A DNA stretch of 64,000 nucleotides, taken from NCBI RefSeq assembly GCF_041199985.1, contig NZ_CP165647.1, forward strand, positions 2,356,001 to 2,420,000, in the 5' to 3' direction. The notes beneath the pieces were generated by a model. That model ran no database searches, had not been told where the DNA came from, and saw only the letters and a list, made by a program, of their open reading frames with translations. The translations under genes were made by a program, and so were the position numbers. This DNA is from Leptotrichia sp. HSP-536 (GTDB taxonomy: Bacteria > Fusobacteriota > Fusobacteriia > Fusobacteriales > Leptotrichiaceae). Numbering within the stretch: position 1 is the stretch's first letter; every line of letters starts with the position of its first letter. Of the stretch, positions 25,421 through 34,225 are shown piece by piece.

Positions 25421-26509
25421 TGTCGTGGTACAATACATATGTGACAAAAAAGAAGAAAAAAAGAAAGGTTTCTGATATAATGTAAGCCGACCAAAACTAC
25501 ATAAGGAGAAACCTTTCTATGAATAGTATATCAGAAGAGTACCGTGTTCGTCAACGGGCAGTTGAGTATGCAATAAAATATAACAATAATTCAAAGGCGG
25601 CATTAAAATATAAGACATCAAGACAGCAGATTAAGAGATGGCGTGACAGATATGACGGAACAGTGCAGTCACTGATGCCAAAAAGCAGAAGACCTAAAAG
25701 TCATCCAAATCAGCATACTCAGGAAGAAATAGATTTAATTATGAAAAAATACAGGAGATTTTCATATGAAGGACTGGCACAGGTATATACCGAAGCTAGA
25801 AAACTGGGATACAGCCGTTCTTATGGAACTATGTGCAAAATAATAAGAAAAATTAGGGATAATAAGCCCAAAAAGCCTAAAAGGCTTTACAAAAGCACAA
25901 AAAAGTGAAGCAGGCTGCATATCCTGGCGAAAAGGTTCAGATAGACATAAAATATGTTCCAAGAGAATGCATATGTTTTGGAATGAATGACCAGAATTAC
26001 TATCAGATAACGGCAATAGATGAGTATACAAGGAAGAGGTATTAAGAATAGTGGATGAAAAAAGTACATACCAGACGACAAAATTTCTAGAAACGCTTGA
26101 AGCGGAGCTGGGCTTTAAAATAGAAAAAATACAAAGTGATAACGGCAGGGAGTTTACGAATGCGGAAAATGGCAAAAAGACACTATTTGAGCTAAAGCTG
26201 GAAGAACTAGGGATAGAATACATGACAACAAGACCGTATTCGCCGTGGCAGAATGGGAAAGTGGAAAGGAGCCACAGGCTGGACAGCAATTATTATTTAG
26301 GAAAAAGATTTAGAAGTCTGGAAAAATTAAGAAGGTCAGTAAAAAGATATTGCAGCAGATACAATAATATATCAAGAAAAGTATTAAATTTTAAAAGTCC
26401 AAATGAAATGCTGAAAGAATACAGGACAAACAATTAGGCTAAGACATTAGTAAGATAACTTTTCTATTTATTTTTAAAGTTTTTGTAACAAATGTTTGAC
26501 AACTATACA
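25421..26509 (+). mobile_element. IS1202-like insertion sequence with 25-base target duplication, inactivated
   Basis: A 1089-base element. Its ends are imperfect inverted repeats of about 30 bases, both beginning TGT and sharing the inner run ACAAAAA (TGTCGTGGTACAATACATAT at the left; TGTATAGTTGTCAAACATTT when the right end is read inward). Exact 25-base direct repeats flank it. The transposase is of the helix-turn-helix plus rve (DDE) kind. IS481 elements usually make shorter duplications, whereas IS1202-group elements are known for duplications of roughly 20-30 bases, so the IS1202 group is the better fit; this assignment is inference. Confidence 0.82.
25519..26437 (+). pseudogene. DDE (rve-type) transposase with two frameshifts
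   Basis: Frame one, 25519-25908, gives a helix-turn-helix region (AALKYKTSRQQIKRWRDRY) and the linker SLMPKSRRPKSHPNQHTQEE. A single-base shift near 25900 continues with VKQAAYPGEKVQIDIKYVP, holding the first catalytic Asp. A second near 26040 (DEYTRKR to LRIVDEKSTYQTTKF) leads to the frame at 26051-26437 with the second Asp in IQSDNGREF and the Glu in NGKVERSHR. The complete DDE triad is thus still encoded but in three frames. The frame ends at TAG 26435-26437, about 70 bases inside the right end. Confidence 0.87.
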
Positions 26510-26534
26510 CTACTTATTAATTTATTTTTCATTT
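26510..26534 (+). repeat. Right copy of the 25-base direct repeat
   Basis: Identical to 25396-25420. It ends five bases before the -35 box of the autotransporter promoter, so the insertion event happened at the upstream edge of that promoter. Confidence 0.85.
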
Positions 26535-26538
26535 AGAC

Positions 26539-26566
26539 TTGACTTTTTTAAAAATTAGTATATAAT
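26539..26566 (+). promoter_or_regulatory. Promoter of the autotransporter gene
   Basis: TTGACT (26539-26544) and a perfect TATAAT (26561-26566) are 16 bases apart. The leader to the ATG at 26657 is about 80 bases. The promoter lies wholly outside the IS1202-like element and its right-hand duplication. Confidence 0.75.
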
Positions 26567-26656
26567 TAGTAGTGGAAAAGTAATTTTAATATTAAAAAAC
26601 ATTATAAAATAAAAATTTAATTAAAATATCTAATAAAATTAAGGAGGATGTTTTAT

Positions 26657-29600
26657 ATGAAAAAGATGAGAAATGCCAAAAGATTAGTCCTTTTAACTGC
26701 ATTATGTGCAATAATAAGCTGCGGAGGCGGAGGTGGTGGTGGAACAGCAAGTAATAATCCAACGCCGACGAATCCAAATAATCCGTCAAATCCTGGAAAT
26801 CCAACTGATCTAACTATGCGAAGCGGAGATTCGAGATACACTAAAACAAAACTTGAAGATATGACAGATAAGGATTATTTAAAGGACTTTGTATTTAAAG
26901 AAGCTGCAGATAAGAATGAAATAAAATATGAAGAATATGGATATAAATTAGCAATGGGCTATAGAAATTTTTTTCCTTCAAGCTTAACTACAATGGATTC
27001 AAATGGTATCACATATTCTTCTAGTCCAACTACAAGTTCTTCAAAAATAGTAGTAGAAAATGGGGGAATAGGACTAAGTGTTAATGACCGGATGGAATAT
27101 GTCGATTCTTCTCCTTCTTTTCATGCCGTTCCTTATCAGGAACTTAAGGATAAACTGGATTTTGCGATTAATAAGATAATTACTCAATTTGCAAATAAAC
27201 TTCCTAATTTAAGGGAAATAGAAATAAAAGAAGGTGGAACACTCATTACATTTGAGGGATATGATGGAAAAGGTCGAACAATTTATTTAAACAACGGACT
27301 GGAAGAATATCAATTTGGGCACTACAACGGAACTCCTTATGGAGTTAGTCTCAATCTTACAGGAAATGGGGACATATTTAAATTTAAAAATTATATAGTT
27401 AGCATTGGTGAAAATATAAATTTAGATGATCCATCAAATAAATATACAAAAACGCTAAAAAAAATGATAAACCCGGGAACTGATGTTAAAGAAGGTGTAA
27501 AAATTACAGGAAGTAAAAATAATCAGATTGGGATACGGGAAATTGGAGGTGACCTGGGAGGAACAAATTATGGAACAATTGAACTGAAAGGAAATAATAC
27601 AATAGGTGTCTATATGAGAAATTCAACAATTTCAAATTATGGAACAATAAATGTTGATAAGAATTCTACAGGTATATATGCAATTTATGATAAAGATTAT
27701 GATAATGATAGGGGATATAATAATCCACTCTTTTCAAATTATCGTGATATTAATATTGGAGAAAATTCTACAGGTATTTATGTATATGCAAAATACTATG
27801 ATCTTGGTGTGGCCGCACACAGTGGAAATGTACAAAATGATAATATATACAATGGAATCAGGGCTGATGAAAATGCAGCTAATGCTGTAGGAATGTTACT
27901 CGATGCTGGTGAAGAAAAATCAAAACTTTCTAATTCTGATTCTAATGCTTTTATATGGAATAATGGTATTATTGAACTAAAAGGAGACAGATCTACAGGA
28001 ATGTATCTCACAGGAAAAGGAAAAGCAACAGCAGAAAATACAGGTGGAAGTCGTCCATCAGGAATGACCACTGGCGGTGAAGGTCGTATTATAATTGGAG
28101 ATTCAAAAGATGTAAACAGACCGGGAATAGGAATGTATTCTGATAATCCTAATGGTCGTATAGGGAATGCTACTGACTATGCAATTATTGAAATAGGTAA
28201 GAATGGAATAGGTATGGCCGGTGTTAATAAAACTAAAGTTGAAAATGCATGGGGGACTATAATAATTAAAGGTGACAACAGTATAGGTATGTATTTATCC
28301 GATGGAGCCGTAGGAAGCAATTTTGGTACAATAAAGACTGAAGGCTCTCCTAAAAACGCAATTGGAGTATTTGTAGGAAAAGATGCAGAGTTTAGCAATG
28401 ACCATGATGGAGAAATCATAATAGATTCTGAGGGTGGAGCAGGTATTGTAATTGCAGGAGGAACAGTATCAAATTATGGAATTATAAAAGTAAGTGGCGG
28501 GGCAGTAAGGGTAAAAAATGTATCGCCTGTACTGGCAGTAAGTCTTTCAGACAAAATAATGCCTGTAAAAAAAGATATGAGAGTTTATGTTGATTCATTA
28601 GGAAAAACAAATCCTATCGAAGGACTAGCTAATCTTGGACTAAAAGGCGCCGAACTTTTAATCGGAGCAGAAGCCACTGAAAAAACTAACGCAACAGAAG
28701 TTACAGTTGGAAAAGACGTACTTGATCCATTTAACAAATCAATTAAGGAAAGTAACATCCCATATTGGACTGTAGGTTCAGGCTCATTAATTTGGGAAGC
28801 AAATCCTGAAATCAAGGACAACCGAGTTGAAAAAGTTACTTTGAAAAAACAATCTTACACAAAATTTGCTGATGAAAAGACAAAAGATGTGGCAAAAGGG
28901 CTTGATGAAAAATACGTTGTGGCAAGCGAAAAAGATAAGCAGATATTTAATTATATGAACACATTAAAAGATGCCGAAAGTTTAGGAAAAGTCTACAAGG
29001 AAATTGATGGAAGCCAATACATTAATGTTCAACAAAGAATAAACCAAACTGACAATCTTTTAGACAACCAAATTTCATCTTTACAAAAAGACAATGTAGG
29101 CAAAGCCGGACATCACGTTGAAACATTCTTTAATAAAGATAAGCATGACTTCAAGACCGAAGAAGTTCCAAATACAACAAGTACAGCTTTCGGAGCTTCT
29201 TACTTGTTCAATAATACTGATAGTAACTGGGGAGCTTACGGAGGTGTTGCAATAAATAACTATAAATTCAAGGATAAAGGGCATTCAAAGGAAAGCGTCT
29301 CAATGCTTAAAGCTGGTGGATACAAGAAATTGGACTTGAACATTGGCGACCTTGACTGGACTTTAGGTGGAGATGTGTTTATTTCACAAAACTCAATGAA
29401 ACGTAGAATTATGACAGATAAAGTTTATGAAAACAAAGCTGACTATAATGCTTACGGATTCTCGGTTAAGAATGAAATCAGCAAGACTTATGAGTTAGGT
29501 GAAAATGGAACCATTAAACCTTATGGAGCGTTAAAGCTTGGATACGGAAGTTTTGGAAAGATTAAGGAAAAAGATGCGACTATAGGGCTAGATGTTAAAG

Positions 29601-29929
29601 GAAATAGCTATTATTCAGTTAAGCCGGCAGCTGGTATTGAACTTGGATATGCTAAACAACTTACAGATAAAACTAAGTTAAAAGCTTCTTTAGATTTAGC
29701 GTACGAGCATGAGCTTGGAAAGGTTGACCACAAGGAAAATGAGATAAAGTTTATAAATGCGAGAACTGGATATAAAAGAAAATCTGCAAAAGACGAAAGT
29801 CGTGGAAACTTGAGTACCGGGGTGAAGGTCAGACTGGAGACAGGAAGATTTAACTTTTCAGTAAAAGGTGGTTATGACACGAAAGATAAGAATGCTCATG
29901 TTGGTGTAGGAATTGGGGCTTCATTCTAA
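26657..29929 (+). CDS. Lipoprotein-type autotransporter adhesin
   Basis: A 1090-residue type V secreted protein. The N-terminus is a lipoprotein signal (MKKMRNAKRLVLLTALCAIISC, lipobox IISC) followed by seven Gly and an Asn-Pro linker (to about residue 50). The passenger (about 55-810) has repeated beta-helix-like motifs of the form NYGTIxxxGxxxxGIYM, for example near residues 310, 325, 430 and 545. The last 270 residues are a 12-strand-type beta barrel ending GVGIGASF with terminal Phe. The ATG at 26648 touches the AAGGAGG site, so the ATG at 26657, nine bases past it, is the start. No protease triad is seen; an adhesive surface role is inferred from the family. Confidence 0.88.
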   Translation: MKKMRNAKRLVLLTALCAIISCGGGGGGGTASNNPTPTNPNNPSNPGNPTDLTMRSGDSRYTKTKLEDMTDKDYLKDFVFKEAADKNEIKYEEYGYKLAMGYRNFFPSSLTTMDSNGITYSSSPTTSSSKIVVENGGIGLSVNDRMEYVDSSPSFHAVPYQELKDKLDFAINKIITQFANKLPNLREIEIKEGGTLITFEGYDGKGRTIYLNNGLEEYQFGHYNGTPYGVSLNLTGNGDIFKFKNYIVSIGENINLDDPSNKYTKTLKKMINPGTDVKEGVKITGSKNNQIGIREIGGDLGGTNYGTIELKGNNTIGVYMRNSTISNYGTINVDKNSTGIYAIYDKDYDNDRGYNNPLFSNYRDINIGENSTGIYVYAKYYDLGVAAHSGNVQNDNIYNGIRADENAANAVGMLLDAGEEKSKLSNSDSNAFIWNNGIIELKGDRSTGMYLTGKGKATAENTGGSRPSGMTTGGEGRIIIGDSKDVNRPGIGMYSDNPNGRIGNATDYAIIEIGKNGIGMAGVNKTKVENAWGTIIIKGDNSIGMYLSDGAVGSNFGTIKTEGSPKNAIGVFVGKDAEFSNDHDGEIIIDSEGGAGIVIAGGTVSNYGIIKVSGGAVRVKNVSPVLAVSLSDKIMPVKKDMRVYVDSLGKTNPIEGLANLGLKGAELLIGAEATEKTNATEVTVGKDVLDPFNKSIKESNIPYWTVGSGSLIWEANPEIKDNRVEKVTLKKQSYTKFADEKTKDVAKGLDEKYVVASEKDKQIFNYMNTLKDAESLGKVYKEIDGSQYINVQQRINQTDNLLDNQISSLQKDNVGKAGHHVETFFNKDKHDFKTEEVPNTTSTAFGASYLFNNTDSNWGAYGGVAINNYKFKDKGHSKESVSMLKAGGYKKLDLNIGDLDWTLGGDVFISQNSMKRRIMTDKVYENKADYNAYGFSVKNEISKTYELGENGTIKPYGALKLGYGSFGKIKEKDATIGLDVKGNSYYSVKPAAGIELGYAKQLTDKTKLKASLDLAYEHELGKVDHKENEIKFINARTGYKRKSAKDESRGNLSTGVKVRLETGRFNFSVKGGYDTKDKNAHVGVGIGASF

Positions 29930-29967
29930 TAAAATTGACTTCTTTTTAATTTCAATATATAATTTTT

Positions 29968-30010
29968 AAAAGAGAGTTACTTTAATAATATTTTTAGAGC
30001 AACTCCCTTT
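29968..30010 (+). terminator. Probable terminator after the autotransporter
   Basis: AAAGAGAGTT (29968-29977) pairs with AACTCCCTTT (30001-30010) with one mismatch, followed by ATTTTTT. It is moderate in strength. Confidence 0.55.
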
Positions 30011-30149
30011 ATTTTTTAGTTCAATTTTAATATTAAATATAATTTTTATTGTAAATTTTTAACGATATTAACAAAAAGTTGAACCCCCTTTGCTTTAGAA
30101 AATTTGTTTAATTTTTATGAATTATTTTGAACGAATTCAATCATATTAT

Positions 30150-30649
30150 TTAAAGTGGTTTAAGCACATCATAAAAATTTTCCAAAATCAGCAAAATTTC
30201 CTCTCCATAATCCTTGATTTTTCTTTTTCCCATTCCTTTTAATTGTGAAAGTTCTTCAATATTTTTCGGATTACTTTTTGCAATATCCGCTAAAAGCTGG
30301 TTTGAAGCGATGATATACGGTGGATAACCCAAAAGTTGCGCTTCTCCTGCCTCCATTCTTTCAATATCTTGTACAATTCCCTTTCATCTTCTGTCAAATA
30401 TTCTATTGGATTTTTGTTAATATCCTTAAATTCATTCCCGTTTTGTACAAAATTATTTTTTCCAGAATTTTTATCAAACTTTTCCATTTTCTCATATTCA
30501 ACAAAAGCTGTCCAGTAATATTTCCCCTCCATTTTCACCAGCTCAGCCTGATATTTCACAATTTGCACATTCCCCAGCACTCTTTCCAATTTTTCCTGCT
30601 CAAATTCCCCTATATTTTCATTAAATGGTAATGTTACTATTTTTAACAT
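30150..30649 (-). pseudogene. HRDC-domain protein interrupted by one frameshift
   Basis: Two overlapping frames make one protein. 30649 to about 30343 gives MLKIVTLPFNENIGEFEQEKLERVL ... LYKILKEWRQEK and then runs out of family sense. The other frame continues AQLLGYPPYIIASNQLLADIAKSNP and KGMGKRKIKDYGEEIL to the stop at 30150. LYKILKEWRQEKAQ...YIIASNQLL...L..L.GMG...YG is the HRDC domain, a helical nucleic-acid-binding fold of RecQ and RNase D. Restoring one G in GAAGCGCAA near 30343 would rebuild an intact protein of about 165 residues. No helicase or nuclease domain is attached. Whether the shift is natural or an assembly error cannot be told here. Confidence 0.78.
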
Positions 30650-30685
30650 CTCAATTTCCCCCTCTTTATTTAAAATTTGTAACTT

Positions 30686-31153
30686 TTATTCATTTAAATA
30701 TTTTACAAATCCCTTTTCACTCATCCCAATTTCTTTAGTATCTTTATTCACTTCATCCTTTAAGTAATTATCAACTTCATTTCTAGTAAATTCAGCCACA
30801 ACTTTATTATCTGAAACATTCACATATTTCACAAATGATAAATTTTCAATTAAAGCAAACATTATAGCTGTATTCTTAAGAAAATCATTTTTTTCAGGAA
30901 TTTTATCTGAATTTACATTTAATTTTACAAGTATTCCATAAGGCTCTTTTTCCGAAAGAATTTGTACCGAATTATAACTTGCTTCTTTGGGATATTTTAA
31001 ATTTGATAAAATATTTATTACTTTAGAATTGTCGCCTACATATTTTGTTTTGTATTCGTAAATATTTTTTTCTGAATTTTGTGATTTACCACACGCTGTA
31101 AAAATAATACATACAGTTAATAAAATTATTATTTTTAATTTTTTATTTTTCAT
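30686..31153 (-). CDS. Small DUF4825-like lipoprotein
   Basis: A 155-residue predicted lipoprotein: basic start MKNKKLK, hydrophobic core IIILLTVCIIF and lipobox FTAC with the lipidated Cys at about residue 20. After it, YKTKYVGDNSKVINILSNLKYP fits the DUF4825 pattern (tKYVGDNSkv...il..L). The rest is a small mixed fold ending GMSEKGFVKYLNE. The frame extends to a GTG at 31162, but that GTG is part of the ribosome site GAGGTG, so the ATG at 31153 is preferred. It follows pheT by about 30 bases in the same direction. The function is unknown. Confidence 0.72.
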   Translation of the reverse strand: MKNKKLKIIILLTVCIIFTACGKSQNSEKNIYEYKTKYVGDNSKVINILSNLKYPKEASYNSVQILSEKEPYGILVKLNVNSDKIPEKNDFLKNTAIMFALIENLSFVKYVNVSDNKVVAEFTRNEVDNYLKDEVNKDTKEIGMSEKGFVKYLNE

Positions 31154-31183
31154 AGCAATCACCTCATAAATTCATGATAATTT

Positions 31184-33580
31184 TTATTGTCTTAAAACCG
31201 CCCCATAATCCTTCTCAACTTTAGCCACAATCTTGTTGGAAATATCCACAATTTCCTTCTCTTCCAGCGTCTTATTCTTATCTCTTAGCACTACACTAAT
31301 TGCCACGCTCTTCATTCCAGGCAGTACTCCAACTCCTTGATAAATGTCGAATAGTTCTACTTTTTCTATTTTCTTGTCAACTTTCTGGATTGTTTTTAAG
31401 ACATCTCCAACTAGGATTTCTTCCTTCATAACGAATGCAAAATCTCTTGGCACAGCTGGATATTTTACAATTCCTTGATAATTTGCCTTTTTACCAATAT
31501 ATTTCTGAATCAAGTCAATGTTAAATTCTCCAACTAGAACAGATGTTTTCCCTAAATCAAAGTTTTCCAGCACATCTGGATGAATTTCTCCAAAACTTCC
31601 AATTAATTCACGTCCCACAAACACATCAACTGAACGTCCAGGGTGAAACTGGCTTTGTTCAGAACGTTTTATCATATAGTTATTGAATTTAAGCTGTGTA
31701 AAGATTTCTTCTACAATTCCCTTCAAATCGTAAAAATCGTAAGGAACAGGTTTTGGATTCCACAATGTCTTGTCGTTTTCTCCAGCCAGAATTATTCCCA
31801 ATTTAACTTCTTCTTTTGCCAATTCTTCGGCTTTTTCAAAAGTTCTGCTCACTTCAAAGAATCTGATATTTGAAACATTCCTGTTAATGTTGTCCTTTGC
31901 GTTTTTGATAAGGCTGTAAAGCAATGTCGGACGCAATGTTACAAAATCCTCTGTAATTGGTTTTAACACATCAATCAGTTTTTCCTGTGCAACTGTGTAT
32001 TTTATTTTTTCCATTGCATCTTTTGGAACAAAGCTGTAGTTGATAACTTCCTTAAATCCTGTATTTGCTACAATAAGTTTCACCTGCGTAGAAAGTTTTG
32101 TTGTGTCAATAACTGGCTGTTCACTAATATCCAGTTTTGGTAAAATGTTTTCGATATTGTCAAAACCATACATTCTGATGATTTCTTCAAAGTAGTCCTG
32201 CTCATTTTCCAAATCGTCTCGGTAACTTGGTGCAGTTAATCTCAAAGTTTCCCCATTATCTACAACTTCGATTCCAAGTCTAGTCAAAATTCCGATAACA
32301 GTTTCACGAGGAATTACTTTCCCAACAAAACGGTTCAGTCTTTCAAAATTAAGTTCAGCAGATTTTTTCTCATAAGCGACAGGATAATTGTCAACCGCTC
32401 CAGCCAAAATTTCTCCGCCTGCCACTTCCTGAATTAAATTCGCAAGTCTATTTATCACATTAACTGCATTTTCCTCGTCCACTCTTCTTTCAAATCTATA
32501 TGAAGAATCACTTGATAAAGTCAATCTTCTTGAAGTTTTTCTGACATTTTGCGAGTTAAAATTTGCCACTTCCAGAAGGATATTTTTTGTATTTTCAGTA
32601 ATTTGTGAATTTTCTCCGCCCATTACACCACCAAGTGCCACAGCTTTCACTCCATCCGAAATTACAATATCATCACTATTTAATTCTCTTTCCTGTTCAT
32701 CAAGCGTAACCAGTTTTTCATTTTCAAGCCCCGCTCTCACAACAATCTTTCCACCTTCAATTTTATCTAAATCAAAGGCGTGATTAGGCTGATTAAGCTC
32801 CATCATAACAAAATTTGAAGCATCTACAATATTGTTAATACTTCTAATTCCAATAGATTCCACTCTTTCCTTAAGCCATTTTGGACTTTCCTTAACCGTC
32901 ACATTTTTAATAATTCTAGCCACATATCTTTTTGCCAAATTTCTGTCTGCAATTTCAACTGAAATATTGTCAGCCGTTTTTTCGCTACTTTCAGTATTTA
33001 TCACAAAACTAGGATATTTAACTTCCTTCCCGTAATAAGCCCCCAGTTCTCTTGCAATCCCGATATGCGACAGACAATCAGGACGATTTGGCGTAATTTC
33101 CAGCTCGAAAACAGTATCATTAATTCCCAAGTATTCCTTCATTGGTATTCCCGCAGGTGTATCTTGAGGTAAAATCATAATCCCATGAGAATCCTTTCCA
33201 ATATTCAGTTCTTCTTCTGAACAAAGCATTCCATTTGATTCCACACCTCTTATCTTCCCTTTTTTAATAACAAAGTCTTCAGCCAGTTTTGCTCCAACCT
33301 GTGCTAAAACAACCTTATCCCCAGCTTTATGATTAGACGCACCACATACAACCTGTAAAATTTCCTTCCCATTATCCACTTTACAAATCGTCAAATGATC
33401 CGAATCAGGATGCATCTCCTTTTCAACAATATGTGCCGTTACAACATTTTCCAAGTTTTCCCCCAGCACCTCGATTTTTTCCACTTCCTGCCCAATCATA
33501 GTAAGGGCATTCTCCATTTCATTTATTTCTATTCCATCTAAATTTATATACTGCTTTAACCAGTTCAACGAAATCAGCAT
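31184..33580 (-). CDS. pheT: Phenylalanyl-tRNA synthetase beta subunit
   Basis: A 798-residue beta subunit of the alpha2-beta2 enzyme. In order: N-terminal tRNA-binding OB domain (NVVTAHIVEKEMHPDSDHLTICKVD, about residues 44-68; VVCGASNHKAGDKVVLAQVG), the B3/B4 editing region (about 200-400) with RRVDEENAVNVINRL, the B5 domain, the catalytic-like core (RPTLLYSLIKNAKDNINR, about 553) and the C-terminal FDX-ACB anticodon-binding domain (KYPAVPRDFAFVM onward, about 706-798). AAGGAG precedes the ATG. It is unusual in being separated from pheS by about 2.5 kb containing an intergenic repeat and four small genes. Confidence 0.96.
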   Translation of the reverse strand: MLISLNWLKQYINLDGIEINEMENALTMIGQEVEKIEVLGENLENVVTAHIVEKEMHPDSDHLTICKVDNGKEILQVVCGASNHKAGDKVVLAQVGAKLAEDFVIKKGKIRGVESNGMLCSEEELNIGKDSHGIMILPQDTPAGIPMKEYLGINDTVFELEITPNRPDCLSHIGIARELGAYYGKEVKYPSFVINTESSEKTADNISVEIADRNLAKRYVARIIKNVTVKESPKWLKERVESIGIRSINNIVDASNFVMMELNQPNHAFDLDKIEGGKIVVRAGLENEKLVTLDEQERELNSDDIVISDGVKAVALGGVMGGENSQITENTKNILLEVANFNSQNVRKTSRRLTLSSDSSYRFERRVDEENAVNVINRLANLIQEVAGGEILAGAVDNYPVAYEKKSAELNFERLNRFVGKVIPRETVIGILTRLGIEVVDNGETLRLTAPSYRDDLENEQDYFEEIIRMYGFDNIENILPKLDISEQPVIDTTKLSTQVKLIVANTGFKEVINYSFVPKDAMEKIKYTVAQEKLIDVLKPITEDFVTLRPTLLYSLIKNAKDNINRNVSNIRFFEVSRTFEKAEELAKEEVKLGIILAGENDKTLWNPKPVPYDFYDLKGIVEEIFTQLKFNNYMIKRSEQSQFHPGRSVDVFVGRELIGSFGEIHPDVLENFDLGKTSVLVGEFNIDLIQKYIGKKANYQGIVKYPAVPRDFAFVMKEEILVGDVLKTIQKVDKKIEKVELFDIYQGVGVLPGMKSVAISVVLRDKNKTLEEKEIVDISNKIVAKVEKDYGAVLRQ

Positions 33581-33710
33581 TTTTTTCTCCTTATTTTTCT
33601 TTTTTTTATTTCAAATATATTATACAATCTATCTTATTAATAAATGGTAATCCAAGTTTTTTGATTAGTAATTATTTTTTCTTTTTTTTATTTATCATAA
33701 GTTTTTCTAA

Positions 33711-34169
33711 GCAGGGAGATCAAACGCCATCTCCCTGCACCCACGCTTTACGCAAAACTTTCTTATAAAAGAAAAAGAAAACTCGATTTTTAATAAAGAT
33801 TATTTCATTTCTTTAAGTAATTACAATTTAAATTACACTCAAAAATCTCAAACAGTTCTTTTTCTTTTAACGAAATTTTGCTTGATTTTTGTTTTAATCA
33901 AACAATCATTGTAATTAAATTAAAATGTCGTGATTTTTTTGGAATAAAATTGATTGTCTGAGCTTTTTCAAGATTTTTAAATTACTAAAATTTAGAGAGT
34001 TTATAATAACTTTTATTAAAAAGCGAGTTTCAATTTTATTTCAAAAAAATGCTTAGACAAGCTGGGATTAGTGCGTAGCACTTTCGCCAAAATCTTCAGA
34101 TGTTATAATTTGAAGAAATTGAAATAACTAATATTGCGAAATAAAAGGGGATAGCGACTGTTCCCCTTT
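33711..34169. repeat. Dispersed intergenic repeat, copy 2 (full-length form)
   Basis: The element starts with hairpin GCAGGGAGAT/ATCTCCCTGC around loop CAAACGCC (33711-33738) and ends with AAAGGGGA/TCCCCTTT (34144-34151 and 34162-34169) whose loop contains AGCGACTG, the same loop family read on the other strand. Inside are blocks also found in copies 3 and 4 in reverse complement: 33744-33775 (matches TTTTGCGTAAAGC), 33846-33884, ATGTCGTGATTTTTTTGGAA (33925 region) and TTTCAAAAAAATGCTTAGAC (34039-34058). A small hairpin GTGCgtaGCAC is at 34071-34081. It fills most of the 645-base gap between pheT and the membrane-protein gene; no gene is seen there. Confidence 0.85.
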
Positions 34170-34225
34170 GCTTTATAAAAAAGAAAAAACATAAAATTAT
34201 AGAAAAAATATTTATTAATAGTTAT

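Noticed and set aside
25288..26560. XerC/XerD dif site near the IS1202-like element
   Set aside because: No sequence with the two 11-base arms and a 6-base centre was found by eye on either side.
26648..26656. Autotransporter start at 26648
   Set aside because: This ATG directly touches the AAGGAGG site; the ATG at 26657 has proper spacing and begins a clean lipoprotein signal.
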